64,000 nucleotides of DNA. Source: Neelides folsomi. Its lineage: Eukaryota; Arthropoda; Collembola; Neelipleona; Neelidae. A program made the position numbers and the translations under genes. Each line of letters begins with the position of its first letter. Position 1 is the first letter of the stretch. Positions 49,901 to 61,700 of this stretch are shown one piece after another. The notes beneath the pieces were generated by a model. It saw only the letters and a program-made list of their open reading frames with translations. It did no database searches and was not told where the DNA came from. The DNA is taken from NCBI GenBank assembly GCA_034687125.1, contig JAQGBZ010000141.1:62001-126000 (forward strand), in the 5' to 3' direction.

Positions 49901-50579
49901 TCAATCACCATTCCCTCTTATTATAATTTCGAGTCGGTGGATTGGACGAGCTCCATCCGCATCCCTCAGACACGTTTCCCCGACTCATTAGGAAGAGGTG
50001 AGAGATGGGGAGGAATCCAATCCAATTTTATTTACATAGAGCACACATGCTTATAATATATATGTAATGTCTATCCTGGTTATTAACAGCGTTCTCAAAC
50101 GCCATGGAACAATAATTTTGTTCGATTTGGGTCGGAAACGGGAAGGCGGAAGGAGCGGCCGGGAGGCATCAGCCGGGCATTGGAGGCGAAGGTGAAGGGA
50201 TGCATCTCCCAGATGCAAACTGCGAGGGAGGCAGAATGGAGGGACCGCTAAAGGGGTGAGACGTCTTGAGAAGAAGGGTGGGAAAGGGAAAGGAGGTTCG
50301 CTGGGACGACAGGTATGCCGCACGTATTGCGATATTTACTTCTACCTGCAGGAATGGCCAATAAGAGGAGGGACTCACGTGGAAGGAACATTTCTCAACC
50401 CCCAACTCAGGAGTGAGTCCTCGAGTAAGGAAAGGTACTCTTCAGTCACTACCCGTGGATTGTGAAGCAAAGAGCGACACCGTACCAGAACTCTTACGTT
50501 GCCCCCTCAATTATTCCCCTTCATCTCTTGTTATTATTCCGGGAATTGAATCACACCGCGGAGCAGACAGTGACTTTTT
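46926..50579. other. Moderate-GC region, no supported gene
   Basis: Unlike the AT-rich spacers, this is mixed-composition DNA with frames up to ~95 codons on both strands, none with a recognised domain. At 47100 there is an ATG in good context (CACCATGG) opening a 31-residue frame (MAQWDVMKCKEELESSLNSV...) that runs into a GGAG/GTGAGT donor. It is a possible first coding exon but has no partner. Confidence 0.4.
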
Positions 50580-50582
50580 TAA

Positions 50583-50733
50583 ATCTCGAAGAGTCCAGGA
50601 CTTTGCTGTGGTACATGGCCCGAACATCGCCATGGGAACAGGTATAGATTCCAGTCCCCGCCGGTGCCCACTTGTTGAGGCGGATCTCGTTCTTCAGTTC
50701 TGCGCTGCCCTTGGGTCTCCAGAGATTCCAAAG
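50583..50733 (-). CDS. Candidate immunoglobulin-domain exon (weak)
   Basis: One minus-strand frame reads PKGSAELKNEIRLNKWAPAG, then TGIYTCSHGDVRAMYHSKVL and DSS. Spacing of L..W....TGIYTC fits strands E-F of an Ig domain (L..W...DxGxYxC), as found in cell-adhesion proteins. An in-frame stop lies just before it, so an acceptor near CTCTGGAG would be needed, and no clear donor follows. No second Ig half was found nearby. Boundaries are approximate; it could be chance. Confidence 0.25.
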
Positions 50734-52768
50734 TCAATACTAGGCAAAAGTCATTAAAGACGAACACCTGACGAATGTCCCTCCCTCCCATGTGTACCAA
50801 AGTGCGGAAAGTTACTTAAGGATCCCCCTGTACATAGTCGGGCTCATATCTGCCACCTGTGCATTTTCTATAATATACTTTTTTTCCTTCGAACCTCTCC
50901 CTTCGTCGTCTAAAGCCAAGTCCCGGCCCTCATGACTCCAAGTGATTTTTGGGATTATCATCTCATAGATTGAAAGTATCTTCTTTCCTCTCTCCGTCCG
51001 TTTTTTTTGTTTCCCTTTCACAACCAAGGTCAAAAGACTGAAACAGCATTTCCGTGTGCCCGCAGAGTCTTATAAGAACCACCAGACCCAGTCTCGCTCT
51101 ATTCTCCTCCATTCCTCCTTAATTCACGGAGACTAATCTCTTTCAATATTATCTCAGAGGAGCTCGGTCCCTTCTAGCCACCTGAGCCTCCTTCGGAGCC
51201 ATATGAGTCTTCCTCAGAGCGGTTAGGCTCTGTCCAAACCGCCACGAGACTCGGCCGGAAGTAGAGATGCATGAAAGGGAGAAGAACCCAACCATAATTT
51301 GTCAGTTCTTAATGTGGCTGGACTCTGCACGCACTCGGAATCCTTTATGGACGGCAGGATTTAACGTCCCTTTAGACCATCACATCGTGATGAGCGATTA
51401 GATTTTGGCGCTGATGAGGAGCCGCATGACCCTTCCTTGACGATCTCAAACTTTCGATTCAGAGATCGAAAGGAAGAACGTAAAAACCTGTTCTTTGGTA
51501 TTATTGAAGCTTGAGGCCGCCGATTGAACTCCAGTTGAGAGGAATGGAGACTCTGTGAGTAAAAAGAGAGCGGATGAAAAACCTCTGCTCCTTACATATT
51601 CATCCCATATAAATATACCACCATGTGAAGTAGATGTACATCCTCCCCTATGTTATGTATATGTCGCTCTAAATACACGACCCGTACATCCTCTTTCCCA
51701 TTCCGCCAGTATTCGCAAAGACAGGATGCAATGAGCGTTTCTCAATTCCCTCATCGTTGAGTTTCTCGTTAGGCGATACAAGTATTTACATACTATAAAA
51801 AGAAGTCACACCTTGAGGTCCATCAATTCCCACTTTTTTGACCATTCTCTCCCTATCACATCATCTCTTATCTCATCTGGAGAGGAAAAAATGGAAGGCG
51901 GATTTCAATCTTCTTTAATATTAAATGACTCCGGCGGCCATAGTGCTCAAAGTTAATTTCCCTCACAGTTTTGGTCATTTTGGGCTCTCAAGCCAGGTGG
52001 ACTTATTTGGCAGGGATGTAAAATCTAAGTCAATATTTCACTTGGCGAAGTAGTAGTAAAAATGAATTGTAAATCTGCAGAGCAACGTTTATTGGTCGTG
52101 AAAGGCTGGAGATTGACGGGGGTGTTGTCGAAACCGGCGAGCGAGTGGAACTTGCTCTCCGGACATTCCCACACATTCTTCATCTTGACTTATGATGGGG
52201 TATTTTGTGGTTTGAGTCGTCTGAGGGACAAAGATACCTCGGCCCCATTTACCTGGATGAAGAGTGCAGGAGCGATGCCATCTGAGGCCAGGCTCAATTA
52301 GGGAGTTAAGGTTGACACAAGAATGAGATCGGTGGGCACAAAAGGAGGGAGAACGATTCGAGATTTGTTTCATGGCCTCTCTTATGCAATGCAATTTGGG
52401 AGAAATCTAATTCTGATGGTGGGCGACGAGAAAGAGAGATCCGCCTCATGATGTCACAATCCCACATGACCAATTTGACTCTAAGTGATCTTATGTACGT
52501 GGTTAATATATGAATGTTTGATCCACAGCTCTACTGAAGTCATTACTACCCCAATGGACAGTATGGATTGCAATATTTATTATCATACCAAATGTAAGTA
52601 CTTTTTATTATTATTTCATTACACTTCTTCCTTGACATGTCCGCAGAAGAGCCCATGTGTTTCCTGTCCTCTCCCTCGGAGGCAGGTCGGCTGGGCCGCA
52701 CTTGGCTGCATACTCATTATGTTCCTCTTCCTCCCATTCCCTTTCACTTTGACACTCGCGGCGCAAGA
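50734..52768. other. Moderate-GC region, no supported gene
   Basis: No recognisable exon. On the minus strand at about 52250-52285 a short frame LASDGIAPALFIQ runs into a CAG/GTAAAT donor, too short to assign. On the plus strand just before 52769 a hydrophobic frame (ALGCILIMFLFLPFPFTLTL) resembles a signal or membrane segment but ends in a stop without a donor. Confidence 0.35.
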
Positions 52769-52900
52769 ATGAGCGAGGATGAAAGAGAGAGGGTCACCGC
52801 CGCAAGAACAGCTGTTCCATCAAACCCTTTTCCCGCCCGCCCCAGTCCAGTCCGGACCTCAGTTCCGTCCAGCCCCAACGGGGACATCTCAAATGGCCGG
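52769..52900 (+). CDS. Candidate first coding exon of an unknown gene (weak)
   Basis: ATG opens a 44-codon frame that ends exactly at a CGG/GTAGGA donor in phase 0. The peptide (MSEDERERVTAARTAVPSNP, then a serine/proline-rich stretch with SSPNGDISNGR) is hydrophilic and looks like a disordered cytoplasmic or nuclear N-terminus. No downstream exon continuing it was identified, and there is no family match. It is listed because start, frame and donor coincide. Confidence 0.2.
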
Positions 52901-55900
52901 GTAGGAAGAGAATGGAGGTGAACGGTGGGCCCGCCAAGGCCCGGCCTCTCATTTCCGCCCAACAACAGGCTGAGTAATGTTGCCAGAGGACTCACCACCG
53001 CCTCTTTATTGCCAAAATGGTCATTGAGATGACAAGTGGGTTCGGGGAGAAGTGGTACGATGAGGAATATCAATTTGAGCTTTCACCAAACTACCGTCAG
53101 CTCCTAACTAAATATTTTGCAACTCTCCTTCCCGATTGCTCCCATTGTTTCATTCACAATATGGAAGTGGCCACTTTTGAGAGCTCCTTAAGAACGAGCC
53201 GTAGGACTACAAATTTGCTCCATCCTCGAAGATCGGACCAATCCACACGTGGGGAATGCATTCCTGCAATTGAGGCTTCCAGGCCCAGATAGCGAAATAA
53301 ACTTCCTCTGCATTTATTAGGTAGTGTTGTGTGGAGATGAGGCCAAGAGTTGGCCAAGCAGAAATGGACTTATACGTCAGTGAGTGTTATTGCTCTTTGC
53401 AATAATAAAGTAATTATCCCTTTCTCGTCCTTCCCTCTGACATAATGCGGAGGGAGCCGAATTGGGATTTGAGTCCTTCCGATCCGATTCCACAAATAGC
53501 AAGGCCCGGGCGGGGGGGCTCGAAGCGGAAGGACGGCAAATCCTCCACATATTGAGCCGAGTGAGGTCAATAGTAATGGCCAAGCGGACGTGTAATCGTG
53601 CGTTATGGCAAGGTGGTGTGTAACTGCAGAGGAGCCTCTTTCCATTTACAGTCAGCCGGAGACAAGCCACTCTCGTGTAGTGTGTTTCAAAAGGGAGTGC
53701 CTCAAATTGTCCTATTCACTTTCCAAACTCAGCCTACGCGTCCAATGGCTTCATTTTGCAAAGTAGGCGTTACGTCATTGATCTCGACTTTTTCTACACT
53801 TCGTCGTAAGAGACGCCAAAAGTTTCCTTGACCATAGGAGTCTAGGGCGGAAATGGTGTAGGCGCCTCTTTTCTCATTACACAAGCAACGTTAGATTCAT
53901 CTCTAAGGCAGCCACCTGGAAAGAGCCCATGGCTCACCCTGGCAATTAAGAGGAAGAATTGAACTCTGGCCTCTTAGTTTATAGCTCGTTAGCTTCATCT
54001 CGGGATCGGAATGAGTAAATGTCCGAGCTGGAGTCGTAAAGAGGAAATTGGGAAGGAGGAAGCGTGGAGGAGAAGATGACCTTGGCGGTGGTGCTTTCAA
54101 CGGGTTACTTCACCCATGGTTAGCCAAATAACTCGAGCCGCATAAAATCCTCCCTTGAGTACCTGCTCCGACGGTCCTTAATGTGCTTCCTTTCAAATTG
54201 CCTTTGCAAATACTGGATACTGCCAAGGGGCTTGCACGGAGTTCGTGACCGCCTCAAACCATGAGTGATTCGGAAGACGGCAGAAGCGACCAGTCAACCA
54301 ATTCCCGGCAAAACACTCGCTCACTGCCAAGGCTCACTCACCTGTGTAGGTGGCTTCTTCCATAAGCCCTCAATTCATCTGGAAACAATGAGGTCCATTT
54401 GCATATTCGAGCTCCTTGGCAATTTTTTCTCATTATTGAAAGGATGACTGGAGGAGGAGGTGGGAGATGGAAAGTGTTTTACCTCTCCTTCCGGCGCTAA
54501 TGAAATACCTCAGTCTTAACCTCTCATCCCTCCCTCCAATTTGAGTTTTAAATTGTGATTACAAGCCTCTGTCCCTCTCGTCCCGCTACCAAAAGACCCC
54601 ATCCAATCGGCGAATCCTTTAGGCTTGAAACAATTTGAGAAGGAATGCACACTTAAGTGATCTCGATGCTCTCAACTTCCTTTCCGGTTTCCACAAGGTG
54701 GAATTTAATCTCTACTGCCACGGATCTCGAGTAGATCCTTGAGCCCCAACAGCCACGCAGAACCTTCAACAACGCATTCCCAGGCTGTGATTAGAAGAGG
54801 AATATACCATCTTATGCAAATGTGCGAAAATCTCCATGAAACAACGTCCATGCACCCTCTCTCCCGTAGGAAGTCCAATTAGGAAAAGAAGATTGTCACC
54901 TCATTATTATCCATACTTCGTTATATAGATCTCTCCCTTGTTTTGAGCTCAGGTGGAAGGAGGGCTGTTGAGAGCATCCAACCAAGGGATATGTTGGGGG
55001 TACCATACTTGCCAATTTCCAACTCCCCCATACTCCAATATGCAGATCTTAGGATGGGCAGAGAGAGAAGCAGATGAATTGCCCATAGGAATGCTAATGG
55101 CCAACCATCTAATAGTAGTGGAAATCTCTTCGCTCACTCTCAGATTAGAGAGGAAGAGTGGAAACGAAAATGTTGCCCTCAGCATTTGTTTGTCCTCTCC
55201 TCAATTGAGCGTCTTTATTCAAATAATATACAAAATAATTGCAACAATTGTACGTTCCCACTTGGGCGAACAGGGATCAATAAAACATGATGAACTTTTT
55301 CACAATTGGCAATGAAATTCTTTTTTCTTCCTCCTTTGAAATCGTTCGTCCCTCTCTTTTACTCTTGATGTAAGTATAGGATGCAGGTACTGTGCTTAGC
55401 TAAGCCTGAGACTTCCAGTTGGCAGAAAAATCGTGGTAGGACCTGAGTCATTATAATAGAAAAGGGATTCCAATAGAACAAAGCCTGCAATTTCACTCCA
55501 TTCCGTCACCAATGCAGGCGTAATTCAATTCCCATCTGAGGATGGGTTTGTAATAATAATGAAAAACTGAGGGTTCGGAAGAGTAATCGTCGTTGCGATA
55601 CCTTGATCGTATCTTAAAGCTTGACCTGCATCACACCCTCGATCCTCTTGTCCTACTTGCACGTGCTCTACCCATCTTTGCGTACTCCAGTTAGGTTCAG
55701 TCTCAGGCCAAGACCAAATAGGTTTAACATATTCCATTTAACATAGCATATCTCCATTACGAGACGGTAAATGATGAACATATTGCAAAGTGAAATTGTA
55801 AACTATATAACTACACCAATGGGCAGACTATTGTAGAAGAATGCCTCTTTCCATTCTTCTTCATATGATTGGGCAAAGTGCGACCTACAAAGAAATTCAC

Positions 55901-58024
55901 ACGTTTCTCTTTCAGCTTTTGACATTTACATTGAGTATAATCATGGGATTTTCCAGGTTTAGATTTTCATAGAACTCAATATATCATGTAAACCATACTC
56001 CCACTACTCGCCATTGGGACCCAAATGAGCCAAAGAGAAAAACGTCATTGTTGCTAATTCTTCTTCCTCAAGAGTACGTGCGAGCTTTGGTAGATTTCAT
56101 GCAAATATACATATTTTGAAAACTTGCGAATGTGTCACAGCTCACAATAATAAATGTGAACCGAAGTGGCTGTGGTAATGAATTTAATTTCTGTTGTAAT
56201 TAACATGAGGGTCGCAAACATAAGTTAGCTTGCACAAGCAAAAGTTATTCTGGCTTAGTCCTCCGCATAAGACATTTAGACATTATATTATCCCATGGAG
56301 TCAAGTCAGGTATGAGATGAGGCAGTAAAGAGAAAAAAATGATTAGGAGATAAATGAACCTTTTTTAAGGCCGTTATACTTTCTGGTTTCGCTCTCTGTT
56401 GGTCTGTAGGATCTTCATTGACATAATCACATAATCTCCGAGTTGGTAATTTTAATGAAAGGACCTTGGGCTGGGAGGAGCATGTAGGAGTCCCCTATAC
56501 ATAAATATTAACTGTATATGTGTATGTGCATCATTATACAAGCTGATATGTCTTGACATAATTTTGCGATCTAGTAAAATTCCGCGTGGGCGAATCTCCA
56601 CTCAGCTTCGTCCTCCCTCCGCCCATTCTCCTCTTGAGTAAGCTGAAGCATAGAAAGGATATATAATAATAGGAGCATATAGCTAATTTCTACTGTAATT
56701 TAATTATAGATCCAAAACAAAACCTGTGCCTGAAATTAAGATAAATAATATGGCATTGGATAATTACAGCAAAAACTGCATTTATGCAAAACAGTATTTA
56801 CAAACGAACTCATCAACTTTCACTTTCATCTCTTGTTATCCAACTAGTTTCGACTCATCATCTTCTGCCTCAGTCCGATTTGAACCATTCTCATATTTTA
56901 GAACCTCTTAATCCTTAAGCCCATTTGCACACCAATAGTGAGAGAGACATTTGAATGGGAATGAGATGCGAGTCTTTAAAGTTAAAGAGAGTTAACCAAC
57001 GGACTTGAATGTTTGGCTGCTCACACAATGGTGAGATATTTCTTAATTCACTCCGCTCTCTTATCATTCATCATTTATTAAGCCTCCAGAGATAAGAGCA
57101 TTGTCATGTGATTGATTATTAAGTCTCAATGAATCTCTCCCATACCTCAAATCTCCTACAATTGAGATTACCAGTCCGCAAAATAAGGAAATGAACGCCA
57201 GCATTAGAAAATTTCAATCGATTAAAATTTCAAACTTACTATAAGTAACGGTTTAAAAGTATAAATATATACATACATAAGTATGTATATTTTCGAGAAC
57301 ACACCTCATGCACTTGAATTTTTTCAAATGGGAAATGTCAATTAACTCGATTTGAATGCTCCTTCAATCTACAGGACAATCATCTTAAAATAAAGGTGGA
57401 AATTGTTGTTATTTACAATCAGATAAGGATCATTCCTGTTGGCAGCACTGCTCAATGGCAATCAAAAGGCTCCATATAACATAGTCTTTTAACATGACAT
57501 TATTTGGTGGGTAATTAGATTAAGAGTTCTCAGCTGCGGCTACTTGTAAGGCGAATAATAAGTAAAAGGGCGAGTGGACAAGGCCAAAGGCCTCTCCTCA
57601 TTAATGGGTTTCAAAGGCGTCGTCGTTTTGCCTCTCGTGTAATATTGGTCATTTGTTGTTACTGCAAGGGTGCAGGAATGTCACCCCTCAGTGTTACATA
57701 CCACACATTCGCTTTTGTTGTGTGGAGGCCGAAGGGGAATTGGCTCTACTGTAGAGCGAAAGGGCGTGTGAGCGAAATCGAATGTGGACAATCGCTCGGC
57801 TCTTCCCAAGAGAGCAAAAGTAGGACATGAGGAATTGCACAGAGGAAGGCTGACATTTTCTCTCTCGAGATGGGCGGGTCAAGATTCGGATGTTACATTG
57901 GGAGCAGAGAAGGTCGAGAGCCCGATGAGTATGGAGAGTTGATGTGTGTGATTGGGAGTTAATGTGAATGATTTGCGAGATTGGTATCTGTCCTCCCCAA
58001 CTAATTTCTTCTCTATGCTTTCAG
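52901..58024. other. Moderate-GC region, no supported gene
   Basis: Mixed-composition DNA with frames up to ~120 codons (for example 54953-55315, plus) that lack recognisable domains or coherent splice partners. It may be intron or upstream regulatory DNA of the LDLa/EGF gene that starts to be visible at 58025; a signal-peptide exon for that gene was looked for and not found. Confidence 0.4.
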
Positions 58025-58712
58025 ATAATAACTGCTCAAAAGAATGGACTGAAGAGGGAGATTTTCTTTCTCAACCTCGAAGACGGTTACTTCGGGTGTC
58101 AGGTCAACGAATCCGTTGATGTACTTCAGCTCTTTGAGCTGTCAAAACTCTGCGATGGAACGCCTCAATGTTTCATGGCATCCGATGAGCTTCATAAGGA
58201 ACTAAAGTGTACAGGTGAGTTGTCGGGTCACGAGAAACCATTTCCCCAAACCACCCTTCAATCCTCATCACGAGGAATCTCCTCTAAATCACTTCAATTT
58301 ATTTCCAGACAATTGCGCTCAAACAACGGGTAAAAAGTGTTTGAATGGCGCTTGTCTCGACTCCCAATGTCACTGCAACGATGGGTATGGTGGGAAAGGG
58401 TGCGAAATGCCCGATGAGAACGAGTGCAAATACCGCCCTTGCGACGTCTTCTCCCACTGTACAAATACGATGGGGAGCTTTTTCTGCACCTGTTTTCCAG
58501 GTAATAAACTGGATCGAGCCTTCGATGGGCTCATCGTCCAGGAGCTTGTTGGTCAATCTAAACTCCACATCTCAGATGGGAATACTGATATCAATTTATT
58601 TCCTTCCAGGCTACGAAGGCGATGGATTCAAATGCCGAGGTAAGGAGATTTTCCCTTCTATTTGTGTCATGACATGAGTTGATTTCAGCAAATGGGGAGA
58701 GTGAAGGGAAAG
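58025..58712 (+). CDS. LDLa-like / EGF-domain extracellular protein (partial gene)
   Basis: Exons in phase: 58025-58214, 58309-58500, 58610-58639 and, tentatively, 58689-58712. The first encodes an LDL-receptor-A-like module with four cysteines (EDGYFGCQVNESVDVLQLFE, LCDGTPQCFMASDEL, KC). The second gives a compact EGF module (CLNGACLDSQCHCNDGYGGK, GC) and the start of a calcium-binding EGF (DENECKYRPCDVFSHCTNTM, GSFFCTCFPG); the 30-bp third exon completes it (YEGDGFKC). DENEC is the calcium-binding consensus. The module order recalls nematode mua-3/mup-4 matrix-receptor proteins, a loose comparison from memory. No signal peptide exon, transmembrane segment or stop was placed with confidence. 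An acceptor in the first exon at CTCGAAG (58088) is an alternative start. A possible in-phase last exon at about 58997-59089 is described under findings. Confidence 0.7.
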
Positions 58713-61700
58713 GTTAGGAGCATGATTAGAGAATTCAACTCTGACTGATGCGTTTCTTCACTCGATTCCCATTTCCCGACCGCTTACCCCTTCCTTGCAT
58801 TCCTCCACCATTGTGCCTCTCGGTTCTTGAGAGGAAGAGTGGCAAATCAAAGGAACCATTTCATTACGTATATCCAATTACAATAATTACTCCCAGAGGA
58901 AAGACGATTGTTGGTACAACAATGGGGTTAAATAATGGGGAAAAGACCAGTGCGGAAAAGGCCCGCCAAATTCCCGTTCCATTCCTTCTTGATAATAAGA
59001 GACTTCCAGGGGCCGAGGAAGAGGCCTTGATGGCAGGGAGTGATAGCCCGTCTTCTTCACATTCATATTCATTAGGATCTCTTCAATAAGGCAATAAATA
59101 TTTATATTCTGAGGAAAGAAACAGGTCCCTAGAAATGAAATACATTGTCTTGGCATTCAAGGATCATCATCAATTTCCTTTGAAAGTAAATTCTACTCAT
59201 TGTTACTGCCACATATACATACGTATTTACATTCCGACATCCTGTTCATTCCGAAATCCTAAACGCCCAACAGCCTCCCATGATGAAAAACTCCATATTA
59301 GTTGTACAAAGGGTTTTGAGAATTGAACGACAAAGCATATGCCAACATTCTTTTCAATAACCTGTGCAAGCAAAACCCATACTTTACTTGGGTATATCAA
59401 TGTTCAAATCTGAGAGGAATCATAGACAAGTTAATATAAATACTAGAGCTTGGAAATTCCGTGATATGTGGATATATAAATATTGAACACTTTTGCAGGA
59501 AAGACAAATTGCACTGGTGGTTGATTCTGAATATGAAGAGATGCAGATAGTTGAAATAATGGGACGGTTTTTTAAACGAACGGTTTCGTTTGGAACTCGT
59601 CTATAATTTATAATACTATGCTATTTACTATTTTCTTTACCTGCTTCTCAGCTCAGCTCATTGTTATTTGTTTTTCTGCGAGTTGGGCTTCTTTGCGGAG
59701 GTCCATTTCCTCCAAAATGCGAATGAGGGAAAAAGAAGAAACTGTTATTTTTTATCTTCGTCTCTTCTCATGACAGTGAAATAACTTGAGACAAATGATG
59801 CTCAAAACAAGGTTTATTTCTCTATATCTAACAACCTCAACGCTTGTTTACTTACTCACGTATAAATAACGACCATTTGTTATATTCTTCACTTCTACTG
59901 TGAAATGAAATTAAATTCCAATATGAATCCTTCTTTTGCTAGTAAGTACATAGTAAATACATAAGACATACGTGTCAATAGTGGTTAATGAGTCAATGAC
60001 ATAAGGGAAACTTGGAATTTTGCAGAGTCCCATCAACACCACGAATTTTATTAATTTTATTGAGTGAGTAAGTAAAAACAAACTGGCTATACAACACAAG
60101 GCAGACTTGTAATATTACAATGTTAGAAGAAACCAGACAAACACATACAATAGTGCAATTTGTTGAAATTATTTGAAAATGAGCTTTATGTGATCCTCCT
60201 CTAAATTACATAGGAAATGAAAAGTGGAAAATGGCAAGAATTCTGCAAATATTGATTGGAATTTATAGCTCGTTGAAACTTTATGTTTTTTGAGAGAAAA
60301 CATGTTTTTACTCTCAGATTTGAATATTGGATAAGATTAAATCCCTCAGTCTATTCGGAGCTTTGGGGTCAGATTCATAATGCAGAAGTAATTACGTGAA
60401 ATTCGGAGGTAACTAGCCGTGGGCTCATTAGGGAAGAAGAAAACTTGGTGTCTGTCCCAAACTGAGGTTGAATTTGGGGCTCTCCATTGGAAGGTGAATG
60501 AACGGAGGATTAAAAGTCCTATACAACCCACTGATGACTTTGTGTAGAGTCCCATCATAGAATCCCCCAATCTACTTAAAAACCTGATGGACTTCCGTGA
60601 AATAAATTTAGGCATGTGAATGGGAAAAGAAATCTTTTTCTCTCAAGACCAAACCCTTTGCCTTTACATACTTAAATACTTATATGGCTATTGATAGACC
60701 CACCACTTGCTCCATTTCAACATGCATATTGGATACCTGGAAATAGTTACTTAAGTACTTACAACCTAATGCAATTCATTTCGATACACAAAGCTTCTCC
60801 CTCCCATTGTTAAAGAGGGCTGAATTACATCAGTCAGTTCGACCCTCCATCATATGCATATATTATGTGTCTGTATGTAAATATAAAAAACATAATGCTA
60901 ATGAAACAAGAGATGAAAAAAATCCCTTCGGAATTCTTATCTCGTATGCAAATGTACCTTAGGTATATTAAAATGGAGGTCAGCCCAATTCATGCAATAT
61001 TTGCAAATCCCCATTTTTTAGTTTTATTCTCGATCTCGATTCTTGGGATTTAATGAAATGGGAGAAAAATGTTTTAATTCCTAATTTGTGAAGGTGGAAA
61101 GAGCCGCCATGAAATCCGTGCAGTCATGAATGAGTAATATATATTTACTAGATATGATTTGCCTTCACTTGTTAAAATCAAGCATTACTACTCCGTCTCA
61201 ACGAGATGCGGTTTCTTATTTATTATGACTCAGCCCTCCAGTTATTTTCTCATCACGATTATTCGGCCTGAGAAAGTATATTTTACTTTGGATTTACCAT
61301 AGGAGCCTCCCTTCCCCACATTCTAAGAAATCTCTCCCCCTCTTCCAAGTCCCTGCAATTAAGCCTTTTCCTTTCTGAGATGATTCCGAGTCTCTGTGAG
61401 AGCTATCAGTCTTTGACGCTCAAATGACGTCTCCCTCAGCTTCCCAATGACCAAAAAATTTAGAGGCGCTAAGCCAATATGGACTTGTGTATCAGGGCGA
61501 AGTTGAGAAACATCGTCAACAATTTTTGAGGAATCTATAATGAGAGCTCGTGAAGACACGAAGAAGTCTCGCCTTCAGAGAGTAAAAACCTGAGCAAGTC
61601 CTTGTTTATGCAAATCCACCCAACTGGCCTTTTCCTCCCTCTTCAAAAGGGAAAAAGTGTTTCTTTCCTCAAATGCTCAAGAGGAAGTTTGATTTAATAA

